In this document: positions 6,544 through 11,873 of the stretch, piece after piece
Layout: each line of letters opens with the position of its first letter
Numbering within the stretch: position 1 is the first letter of the stretch
From: DATDYQ01 sp035288965
GTDB taxonomy: Archaea > Nanobdellota > Nanobdellia > SCGC-AAA011-G17 > JAGVZF01
Length of the DNA: 12,609 nucleotides
Assembly (NCBI GenBank): GCA_035288965.1
Contig: DATDYQ010000063.1
Coordinates: forward strand, 1 to 12,609
Direction: 5' to 3'
Position numbers and translations under genes: made by a program
The notes under the pieces: generated by a model
What the model was told of the DNA's origin: nothing
What the model saw: the letters and a program-made list of their open reading frames with translations, nothing else
The model's database searches: none

Positions 6544-6571
6544 AGAAAAATATTTAAAGCTTGTGAATTAC
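6544..6571. repeat. 28-bp exact direct repeat, copy 2 (over the ndk 3' end)
   Basis: Identical to 5434-5461. It holds the last five codons and stop codon of ndk, and on the minus strand the TTTAAATA element (6551-6558) serving the gene downstream. Confidence 0.95.
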
Positions 6572-7126
6572 ATTCCAATCTTCTTTTTTATAATTATGTA
6601 TTTCATCTTCAGTAAACCATAAAGCTATCTCTCTTTCTGCCTCTTTAACATCTCCAGAAGCATGCATTATATTTCTAACAGCCCTTTTACCATCATTACC
6701 CATTGTATAGCTATCAGTTGCAAAATCTCCCCTTATAGTTCCAAGAATTGCCTGTCTTGGTTCTGTATGACCAATAATTTTTCTTACAATTTCAACCACA
6801 TTAGGACTTTCTAATACCATTGTTATAACCGGACCTTCTTGCAAATAATTTATGTTAAAACTTTGTATCATTTTTGCATATTCCATATGATCTTTAAACG
6901 GGAAAGGTTTGCCTTGTTTTTCAAAACCTTCTTTTGTTCTATCATAAAGTGGCTTTGCCCATTCTTCTGTAAATGAGTAATGATTTTTTGCCTTATTATC
7001 ATCTGCATGAACTAACTTTAAAGCAGCTATCTTAATTCCTTTTTGTTCAAATCTTTTTATTATTTCACCAACTAAACCACGTTGAACTCCATCATGTTTT
7101 ATAGCTACAAATGTTCTCTCTATCAT
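6554..7126 (-). CDS. ndk: nucleoside-diphosphate kinase
   Basis: NDK transfers the gamma-phosphate of NTPs to NDPs through a phospho-histidine, balancing cellular NTP pools. The 190-residue product has FVAIKHDGVQRGLVGEI at the N-terminus (Lys10; most family members read KPD, here KHD), the substrate-site pair H49-Y50, GTIRGDFA (129-136) and the active-site segment RNIMHASG with catalytic His155. The insertion at ~52-98 and the C-terminal tail (WFTEDEIHNYKKEDW) make it longer than the ~150-residue bacterial enzyme, as in the longer archaeal forms. It is the last gene of the L7Ae-S28e-L24e-ndk operon; its ATG overlaps the rpl24e stop by 4 bp (ATGA), so translation is probably coupled. Its final codons lie inside the 28-bp repeat, so the 3' end may have been the target of an insertion that left the frame intact. 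Identification is very secure. Confidence 0.96.
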   Translation of the reverse strand: MIERTFVAIKHDGVQRGLVGEIIKRFEQKGIKIAALKLVHADDNKAKNHYSFTEEWAKPLYDRTKEGFEKQGKPFPFKDHMEYAKMIQSFNINYLQEGPVITMVLESPNVVEIVRKIIGHTEPRQAILGTIRGDFATDSYTMGNDGKRAVRNIMHASGDVKEAEREIALWFTEDEIHNYKKEDWNVIHKL

Positions 7127-7302
7127 TTGCTTCCTTTTTCAAAGAATTTAGTCCACTTATAATCTCTAGGTCTTCTTCCGAGCTTAATCAGATTTTTTTC
7201 ACATTTTGATGAGCAGAAATTATCAATCTTTCCTGTTTTGTAAACATATATTTTACCGGTTCCTTTTTCAATTCTTCTTCCACAGAATGAACAGTTTGCC
7301 AT
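7123..7302 (-). CDS. rpl24e: ribosomal protein L24e
   Basis: A short gene of 59 codons coding for the zinc-binding large-subunit protein L24e. The protein begins MANCSFCGRRIEKGTGKIYV and continues through FCSSKCEKNLIKLGRRPRDYKWT. Cys4, Cys7, Cys30 and Cys34 form the CxxC...CxxxC zinc site of the family, and the length matches archaeal L24e. ATG at 7302 follows the rps28e stop by one base, and its TGA overlaps the ndk ATG by 4 bp. No Shine-Dalgarno is visible, so translation depends on coupling to the upstream gene. The gene order S28e-L24e-NDK is a conserved archaeal arrangement and confirms the call. Confidence 0.96.
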   Translation of the reverse strand: MANCSFCGRRIEKGTGKIYVYKTGKIDNFCSSKCEKNLIKLGRRPRDYKWTKFFEKGSK

Positions 7303-7303
7303 T

Positions 7304-7603
7304 TTATTTTCTATTTTGTGTTAGTTTTCTTGCTTCTATCTCTGTTTCACGTAACATCAAATAATCTCCTATTCTAACAGAACCTTTGCAGTTTCTTCTT
7401 AATATTTTTCCAGAATCTCTACCTTCTAGAACTTTGACTCTTACTTGAGTAGCTTCTCCTCTTGCTCCTGTTCTGCCAATAATTTCTTCTACTCTAGCAG
7501 CAAATGCATATGAAAATAGAGAAGATTCTCGCTGAAATGGCTTATTTTCCTGCCTTACATCTGGCTTTTGATGCCTTTGGTCTTTGGGATTATGTTCTGC
7601 CAT
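7304..7603 (-). CDS. rps28e: ribosomal protein S28e, with an N-terminal extension
   Basis: Small-subunit protein S28e, an OB-fold protein near the mRNA exit/platform region. Residues ~37-99 match the family: VEEIIGRTGARGEATQVRV, LEGRDSGKILRRN, GSVRIGDYLMLRETEIEAR. Typical archaeal S28e is about 70 residues and begins close to that core; this one has ~35 extra residues rich in Gln, Lys, Arg and Asn. The ATG at 7603 is the only one available before the core and sits one base after the rpl7ae stop, so the extension is probably translated; a GTG inside the frame (Val16 or Val38) is the alternative. Operon context with L7Ae, L24e and NDK is canonical. Confidence 0.94.
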   Translation of the reverse strand: MAEHNPKDQRHQKPDVRQENKPFQRESSLFSYAFAARVEEIIGRTGARGEATQVRVKVLEGRDSGKILRRNCKGSVRIGDYLMLRETEIEARKLTQNRK

Positions 7604-7604
7604 T

Positions 7605-7946
7605 TTATAATGAAGATAGTTCCTTTATTAGTTTAGCAGATTCGCCTTCTTTAATTACAGCGATAGCTGATGTTGGAACAGGGATTCCAGCTGCATTTCC
7701 AAGTTCTTCTTTTGTATTAACTGGAATTAAAGGAATGTTTTTTTCCTTGCATAAAGCAGGCAAATGCATTATAACTTCTTTAGGATTGACATCCTTAGCA
7801 ACTAGAACTAGTTTTGCAACTCCGCGTTCGATGGCCTTGGTTACTTCATTAGTTCCTTTTTTTATTTTACCTGTTTTTTTAGCTATCTCGACGGCTTCTA
7901 ATGCTTTTTCTACATTTTCTTTTGAAATATCTGAATTTAGATCCAT
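7605..7946 (-). CDS. rpl7ae: ribosomal protein L7Ae (kink-turn RNA binder)
   Basis: L7Ae binds kink-turns in 23S rRNA, box C/D and H/ACA guide RNAs and RNase P RNA. The 113-residue protein shows the family signatures: KGTNEVTKAIERG (30-42, main RNA-contact helix), LVLVAKDVNPKEVIMHLPALCKEKNIP (46-72) and ELGNAAGIPVPTSAIAV (81-97, the loop that sets k-turn specificity). Length is slightly under the usual 117-125. ATG at 7946 is preceded by a Shine-Dalgarno AGGAGG (7953-7958), six bases away, the only classical one in the operon, consistent with the first gene carrying the ribosome entry site. A TATA box lies at 7996-8003. The leader can fold into a k-turn-like structure that includes the Shine-Dalgarno, suggesting that L7Ae represses its own operon. 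Confidence 0.97.
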   Translation of the reverse strand: MDLNSDISKENVEKALEAVEIAKKTGKIKKGTNEVTKAIERGVAKLVLVAKDVNPKEVIMHLPALCKEKNIPLIPVNTKEELGNAAGIPVPTSAIAVIKEGESAKLIKELSSL

Positions 7947-7947
7947 T

Positions 7948-7976
7948 TTAAACCTCCTAGTTAATCATCGGTTTAA
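7948..7976 (-). promoter_or_regulatory. candidate kink-turn over the rpl7ae Shine-Dalgarno
   Basis: In the RNA, UUAAACC (7976-7970) pairs perfectly with GGUUUAA (7954-7948). Between them comes the 3-nt bulge GAU, then GA (7966-7965) facing GA (7956-7955), which can form the tandem sheared G-A pairs that define a k-turn; U-G and U-A pairs close a 4-nt loop. GAUGAU resembles box C. The Shine-Dalgarno AGGAGG supplies both the opposing GA and the stem GG, so protein binding would hide it. The TATA position predicts a start at ~7973, which would trim the outer stem to four pairs. Confidence 0.6.
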
Positions 7977-7995
7977 CATTTGCGAGAATTATGGG

Positions 7996-8010
7996 TTTAT
8001 AAAGGTTATT
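7996..8010 (-). promoter_or_regulatory. promoter of the rpl7ae operon
   Basis: On the minus strand AATAACCTTTATAAA: TTTATAAA (8003-7996) with an A-rich upstream element. The start is expected near 7973, with a ~27-nt leader carrying the Shine-Dalgarno. Confidence 0.65.
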
Positions 8011-8015
8011 GTTTT

Positions 8016-8038
8016 AAAAAAAATTAAAAAAAATAAAA
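8016..8038 (-). terminator. T-rich terminator between the mini unit and rpl7ae
   Basis: On the minus strand there are runs of four, eight and eight T separated by one A and two A. No hairpin is needed; this is the strongest archaeal-style terminator in the window. It would end transcripts from gltX and the 8-codon unit just before the rpl7ae promoter. Confidence 0.65.
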
Positions 8039-8059
8039 TTTAAGAATTTATCTTTTTAT

Positions 8060-8086
8060 TTATAATCTTTTCTTTTTCTTTGCCAT
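8060..8086 (-). CDS. 8-codon micro-ORF (MAKKKKRL) with near-perfect Shine-Dalgarno
   Basis: Downstream of gltX the minus strand reads GAGGTGATC (8102-8094), a nine-base complement of the 16S rRNA 3' end, then ACCAAAA and an ATG at 8086 followed by MAKKKKRL and TAA. GGTGATCACC (8091-8100) is also a perfect palindrome. A TATA element (8135-8142) predicts a start near 8112, and a T-rich terminator ends the unit, so a ~95-nt RNA is expected. The peptide is highly basic. It could be a true micropeptide, the stump of a decayed gene, or a non-coding RNA whose apparent ribosome site does something else. I know of no family for it; L41e is short and basic but longer and different. Confidence 0.4.
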   Translation of the reverse strand: MAKKKKRL

Positions 8087-8134
8087 TTTTGGTGATCACC
8101 TCAATTTTTATTTAATATTTGAAAGTTGTTTTAG

Positions 8135-8150
8135 TATTTAAACTTTATCA
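8135..8150 (-). promoter_or_regulatory. promoter of the mini transcription unit after gltX
   Basis: On the minus strand TGATAAAGTTTAAATA: a purine-rich BRE and TTTAAATA, beginning on the gltX TGA stop codon. The start is predicted ~26 bp downstream at ~8112, ten bases ahead of the Shine-Dalgarno. Confidence 0.5.
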
Positions 8151-9788
8151 ATTGTGAGAAAAATAAAAAAATAATTTATTTTTAGTTTTTTTATCTAAAC
8201 GAACGAAACCAAAACGTTCAAACTGAATAATATCATTTACTTTTAACTTTTTTATCGACGGCTCTGCTAAACCTTTTTTTATTTCTTTGTTTGGCATTAA
8301 CACTTCTACTTTAACTAAATCTTTTAAAATTGGAAGCCAATGAATTAATTTAGCATTTAACTTTTCATCATAATCTAAAGAAATATAAGTTAAATTTTTA
8401 AAATTAAATAGATGCATGAATCGATAAACTTTGTTATTATCCAGCTTATCTTGAATGTAAAACTTTCCATTTGTCTTTAAAATTCTAAAACCCATCTTAA
8501 ACTCTGGATGCAATGGTAGTTTTGCCGTTATCTTTGGAGCATTTTTTATTTCAATTTTATTTGGATTAATAATAAAGAAATAACGATTAACTTTGGGATC
8601 AAGTAATCTTTTGTTATGCAAAATTAAATCATCCCATTTTAATGTTGATTCTGATTTTGATATTCCAGTTGATAAAACAAATTCTTTAATTGCTTCAGGT
8701 AAAAATCCACGTCTTCGTAAAGCAACCAATGTTGTTAATGATGGATCATCCCAACCAGTCATTTCTTTGTTTTTTATTTTTTCTCTTATAATTCTTCCAG
8801 ATGATTCAGTTCCTTCTAGATTGAAACGAGCAAATTCGTAACTAAATGTTTCTTTAAAACCGAGAGCATTTTGAATGTAATGTTGAAGTTCAGCTCTTAA
8901 TTCAAATTCTTTTGTTCTTAATCTATGGGTAATTCCTTCCAATCCATCCATTATTGAATTCTCAAAATCATAGTTTGGCCAGACTGTAAATCTTTTCTTT
9001 AATCTTGGATGTGAAGCTTTAATTATTCTGAATATTGTTGGGTCTCTCATTGTTGTATTTTGGTGATTTAAATCTATTTTTAACCTTAAAACAATGGAAT
9101 TTTCTTTCATCTTTGGCATTTTCTTCCAAAGTTTAATATTTTCTTCTATATCTCTTGATCGACAAGCGCAAGCAGTTCCTTTGAATCTATTTTGTTTCAT
9201 TACATCTTGAGAACAAGTGCAACAATAAGCTTTGTCATCTTTAATTAATATTTCAGCATAATGATAAAATTCTTTCATGTGATCAGAAGCATAATCTATT
9301 TTATTAGGGATTATATTAAGCCATTTATAATTTTCTAGGTGAATTTTGTAAAATTCTTTTTTTGCCAATGTCGGATTGGTATCTTCAAATCTTAAGATAA
9401 ATTTTCCTTTATACTTTTTAGCCAGTTCATAATTTAGTAGAATAGCCTTAGCATGACCAATATGAGGATATTTAGAAGGTTCAGGAGGAAATGCTGTAAT
9501 TATCTTTTCTTCTTGTTTTATATTTAGGAAAGCAAATAAATCATGTTTCTCTTCTTTCTTTTCTTCTATTTTTCCACCAAGATCTTTGAATTTCTTGCTT
9601 TGTTGCTCTAAGCTTAAAGAATTAACTTCTTTTACTAGCTTAATTACAGTTTGTTTAATTTCATTAATATTTGCTTTTAAAGAAGGATCTTTACCTAGAA
9701 TTTTTCCAATAACACTTCCAATATCTGCCTTTCCATTATATTTTATAGCATTTTCTAGACAAATTAATCGAATATCATTATCTTTCAT
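8148..9788 (-). CDS. gltX: glutamyl-tRNA synthetase (archaeal type)
   Basis: GluRS charges tRNA-Glu, and in most archaea also tRNA-Gln, which GatDE then amidates. The 546-residue protein has the archaeal layout: helical N-terminal extension (1-90); class I catalytic domain opening with AFPPEPSKYPHIGHAK (HIGH motif 109-112) and FILRFEDTNP; a zinc knuckle C190xC192...C207xC209; FEN at 275-277, the tRNA/amino-acid site; RLRTKEFELRAELQHYI; then WDDPSLTTLVALRRRGFLPEAI. The C-terminal beta-barrel anticodon domains (from ~395) are of the archaeal/eukaryotic kind, not the bacterial helical cage. The KMSKS position reads EGTESSGRIIRE (325-336), lacking the second Lys. Length and domains are complete. 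ATG at 9788 lies 26 bp from a TATA-like element, so it is probably leaderless. The gene is followed immediately by the mini transcription unit. Confidence 0.95.
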   Translation of the reverse strand: MKDNDIRLICLENAIKYNGKADIGSVIGKILGKDPSLKANINEIKQTVIKLVKEVNSLSLEQQSKKFKDLGGKIEEKKEEKHDLFAFLNIKQEEKIITAFPPEPSKYPHIGHAKAILLNYELAKKYKGKFILRFEDTNPTLAKKEFYKIHLENYKWLNIIPNKIDYASDHMKEFYHYAEILIKDDKAYCCTCSQDVMKQNRFKGTACACRSRDIEENIKLWKKMPKMKENSIVLRLKIDLNHQNTTMRDPTIFRIIKASHPRLKKRFTVWPNYDFENSIMDGLEGITHRLRTKEFELRAELQHYIQNALGFKETFSYEFARFNLEGTESSGRIIREKIKNKEMTGWDDPSLTTLVALRRRGFLPEAIKEFVLSTGISKSESTLKWDDLILHNKRLLDPKVNRYFFIINPNKIEIKNAPKITAKLPLHPEFKMGFRILKTNGKFYIQDKLDNNKVYRFMHLFNFKNLTYISLDYDEKLNAKLIHWLPILKDLVKVEVLMPNKEIKKGLAEPSIKKLKVNDIIQFERFGFVRLDKKTKNKLFFYFSHN

Positions 9789-9807
9789 ACAATTTAAAGT
9801 AAATCTC

Positions 9808-9820
9808 TTTTTTTAAATGT
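9808..9820 (-). promoter_or_regulatory. probable gltX promoter
   Basis: On the minus strand AACATTTAAAAAA is a weak TATA element centred ~26 bp before the gltX ATG, in the gap after the upstream gene. The match is modest. Confidence 0.4.
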
Positions 9821-9837
9821 TTTGGATATTTTTAGAA

Positions 9838-10227
9838 TTAAATGTCCACCACAACTCTTCCACCAGTAAAAAAACTATAGAATAGATTTCTTGAAAATCT
9901 TTTCCCATGTCTCCTTAAAAAAGACTCTTCTAAAATCTCATAAATGGACCTTTTTGTATGAATTGCCTCCGGAATTCTTGCATGTTCTATCAAAAATCCT
10001 ATTGCGCCTTCCAAACGCGATTGTTTTTCTGATTCTATCCTTATACCGATGCGGTTTAGATTTTCCAAAGAAACTATACATTTAAAATCATAATGACCAT
10101 AATAGGATAATAGAGCTTGTCTAGCTGTGGCCATTTCTGAAGCAAGTTTAACTAAATCCTCACTTATATCTCCCTCTTTATTAGGTTCAACAAAATATAC
10201 TAAATTTGCATTAAATTGCCTGGACAT
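9838..10227 (-). CDS. hypothetical protein, 129 aa
   Basis: No family recognised. It is a soluble alpha/beta protein: strand FNANLVYFVEP, a helix EDLVKLASEMATARQALLSYYG, strand FKCIVSLENLNRIGIRIES, helix RLEGAIGFLIEHAR, helix SIYEILEESFLRRHGKRFSRNL, and a short end strand GGRVVVDI. The basic stretch RRHGKRFSR (105-113) could contact nucleic acid. ATG at 10227 is ~28 bp from a TATA element, so it is probably leaderless. It lies 49 bp upstream of gltX in the same direction and diverges from the PUA-protein gene through a very compact shared promoter region. A translation-related job would fit its neighbours but is not evidenced by the sequence. Confidence 0.7.
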   Translation of the reverse strand: MSRQFNANLVYFVEPNKEGDISEDLVKLASEMATARQALLSYYGHYDFKCIVSLENLNRIGIRIESEKQSRLEGAIGFLIEHARIPEAIHTKRSIYEILEESFLRRHGKRFSRNLFYSFFTGGRVVVDI

Positions 10228-10249
10228 AGACTACAGAAGCATTAAAAAA

Positions 10250-10280
10250 GTTAATAAAACTATCGGAAGCTTTTTAACTT
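10250..10280. promoter_or_regulatory. compact divergent promoter
   Basis: Minus strand: CCGATAGTTTTATTAAC (BRE plus TTTTATTAA, centre ~10255) for the 129-aa gene. Plus strand: GGAAGCTTTTTAACT (centre ~10274) for the PUA gene. The two BREs nearly touch at ~10260-10270. Each TATA lies about 26-28 bp from its ATG. Just downstream on the plus side, ACTTAT-CTAA-ATAAGT (10277-10292) is an inverted repeat. Confidence 0.55.
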
Positions 10281-10299
10281 ATCTAAATAAGTAAATATT

Positions 10300-10755
10300 A
10301 TGAAAATATTAAATAAAAAAGAAGTTAATGAAATATTAGATAAATTAAAAGAACAATATGATATTAAAGAATTAAAATTAGATTATGTTTTCTTGCAGAA
10401 TACTAAAGATAAGATATTAATAACAAATAGAGAGATAGCAAAAATTGACTTAAAAAAATTAAGAGTTGATAATATCGGATTATATTTTTGCAGTTTAGAG
10501 AAAGATGGAATAAGATTAAGCATAGAAGGAAGCCAGTTAATAGGAAAGTATGCTAAGAAAAATGTTGCTAATTTGGATAAGGAAGATATTATAAAATGGA
10601 TGAAAGGTGAAGATATTAATATAAATGAACAAGTTGAAGGATATGTTGTCATAAAAAACAATAATGACTATTTTGGAACTGGAAAATACAAAGAAGGAAA
10701 GATATTAAATTTTGTTTCTAAATCAAGAAGATTAAATGTTATAAATCAGGAATAA
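10300..10755 (+). CDS. PUA-like RNA-binding protein (NOL1/NOP2/Fmu-associated type)
   Basis: The 151-residue protein resembles the stand-alone form of the PUA-like domain found at the C-terminus of RsmF/NOL1-NOP2-Sun rRNA methyltransferases. Supporting signs: VDNIGLYFCSLEKDGIRLS (56-74), the LDKEDIIKWMKGEDI segment (92-106) equivalent to the 'YL.Ge' element, VEGYVVIKNNNDYFGTGKY (112-130) and KEGKILNFVSKSRRL (131-145), which parallels the family's G.GK...G.lKN..PK..R ending. It would bind rRNA or tRNA, probably in ribosome maturation, in the cytosol. Residues 1-50 are a helical lead-in (NKKEVNEILDKLKEQY) with no methyltransferase domain. The ATG is leaderless by TATA position. Its end overlaps the prs end by 10 bp, tail to tail. 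Family assignment is from remembered motifs. Confidence 0.75.
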   Translation: MKILNKKEVNEILDKLKEQYDIKELKLDYVFLQNTKDKILITNREIAKIDLKKLRVDNIGLYFCSLEKDGIRLSIEGSQLIGKYAKKNVANLDKEDIIKWMKGEDININEQVEGYVVIKNNNDYFGTGKYKEGKILNFVSKSRRLNVINQE

Positions 10756-11768
10756 AGAAGACTTACTGAGCGATTTGTGTTTTTTCTATAGATAGCTTCT
10801 GCAAAATCTTTGTTAACTTCTATGATTTCTATAAAAGGCAAATCTTTTTGGGGTATTGTATTTGTAACAATAAGCTTTTTTAATATTCCTTCATCATATA
10901 ATTCAGTTAATCTTTCTATAGCTTTGCTAACTAGCAAAGAATGGGTAGCTAGCATAATAAACTCTTTTAACCCCTTAGATTTAGCTTTTTTTAATATCGC
11001 ATATAAAGTTCCTGCTGAAGATACCATATCATCTATTCCAATACCAATCTTTCCTATAATATCTTCTTCTTCTCCTACAAAATACACTTCTTCATGATCA
11101 ATTTGCTCAGCTTTAGGCCTTTTTTTATCACTTATAACCAATCTTAAGTTTAATTTATCTTTTAGTTCACGAGCTAGTTTAATACCTCCAACGTCTAGAG
11201 AAAATACAGTGGAATTAGATAATATTTCAGGATAATTTTTATTAATATGATTAACAAATAACTTAGTTGGCATCAAATTATCATAAGCAAATGTTACATT
11301 TGGAACAAAACCTTGCTGTTGTTTAGAATGAATATGCATTGTTAATATTCCATCTGCACCTGCTGCATTAAGCATGTCCATTACCATTTTAGCATTGATT
11401 GGCTGTTTTTTCTCAGCTACATAATCTTGCCTTGAATATGCTAGATATGGAACAACAATTGTAACTTGGTAAGCTTGATATGATTTAATTGCCCTTGTTA
11501 CACTTAGTAACTCAAATAAATTTTCATGCAGATTGATATTAGTTAATGGGTTGTAAAGGTTTTGTATAATATAAACATCTTTTCCACGAACAGTTTCTTC
11601 ATCTATAATAATATGAATTTCACCATCTGAGAAGTTTTCTACCTGCATTTTACCTAGTTCTTTATTAACAGCTGTTAATTTACTATATTCTATAATGAGT
11701 TTTTCTGCAAAGTCTTTACCCGATCTACAGGCTAGAAATAAGGCGGGAGATCTTTCTTTATATTCCAT
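10746..11768 (-). CDS. prs: ribose-phosphate pyrophosphokinase (PRPP synthetase)
   Basis: Makes PRPP from ribose 5-phosphate and ATP for purine, pyrimidine, His and NAD synthesis. The 340 residues show the two-domain phosphoribosyltransferase-like fold: FSDGEIHI (46-53), VVPYLAYSRQDY (105-116, the Arg-Gln-Asp of the ATP site), HIHSKQQQGF (145-154), ISDKKRPKAE (212-221, equivalent of the catalytic K-R flap) and the PRPP/ribose-phosphate loop IDDMVSSAGTL (245-255). Departures from the usual motifs: DLH reads HIH (Asp to His at 145), and the loop's TGGT reads SAGT. The acidic pair D246-D247 and H147 remain, so activity is plausible but not certain. It is longer at the N-terminus than typical archaeal Prs (~285-300 aa). 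ATG at 11768 is leaderless by TATA position. It ends tail to tail with the PUA gene and diverges from the RHS gene. Confidence 0.9.
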   Translation of the reverse strand: MEYKERSPALFLACRSGKDFAEKLIIEYSKLTAVNKELGKMQVENFSDGEIHIIIDEETVRGKDVYIIQNLYNPLTNINLHENLFELLSVTRAIKSYQAYQVTIVVPYLAYSRQDYVAEKKQPINAKMVMDMLNAAGADGILTMHIHSKQQQGFVPNVTFAYDNLMPTKLFVNHINKNYPEILSNSTVFSLDVGGIKLARELKDKLNLRLVISDKKRPKAEQIDHEEVYFVGEEEDIIGKIGIGIDDMVSSAGTLYAILKKAKSKGLKEFIMLATHSLLVSKAIERLTELYDEGILKKLIVTNTIPQKDLPFIEIIEVNKDFAEAIYRKNTNRSVSLLYS

Positions 11769-11789
11769 AAAAATGATGATTTATAAATT

Positions 11790-11806
11790 AAATTTAAGCT
11801 TTTGTG
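11790..11806 (-). promoter_or_regulatory. prs promoter
   Basis: On the minus strand ACAAAAGCTTAAATTTA is a BRE/TATA-like element whose centre (~11795) is ~26 bp before the prs ATG, predicting a leaderless mRNA. A second AT-rich box, TTTATAAAT, lies closer and is too near to the ATG to act. Confidence 0.5.
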
Positions 11807-11836
11807 TTATAAAATGTGCATATTGGATTTAATGAT

Positions 11837-11850
11837 AAAAAGACTTAAAT
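11837..11850 (+). promoter_or_regulatory. promoter of the RHS-core gene
   Basis: AAAAAGACTTAAAT followed by ATTAA: purine BRE and CTTAAATA, centred ~27 bp before the ATG at 11874, so leaderless. An intact promoter suggests the broken gene may still be transcribed. Confidence 0.5.
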
Positions 11851-11873
11851 ATTAATAAAGATTACTTTTAAAT

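Noticed and set aside
5434..6571. CRISPR array or insertion sequence
   Set aside because: Only two repeat copies 1.1 kb apart, with coding genes between them; no transposase, integrase or terminal inverted repeats visible.
7504..8043. A 179-codon open frame on the plus strand
   Set aside because: It lies antisense across the certain rpl7ae and rps28e genes and their promoter; it has no promoter or Shine-Dalgarno of its own and reads as a hydrophobic shadow.
8060..8086. Ribosomal protein L41e
   Set aside because: L41e has about 25 or more residues rich in Arg/Lys/Trp; this ORF stops after eight codons and the other frames do not extend it convincingly.
9586..9816. A 76-codon plus-strand frame
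   Set aside because: Antisense to the N-terminal part of gltX, a secure gene; hydrophobic shadow of a Lys/Glu-rich sequence.
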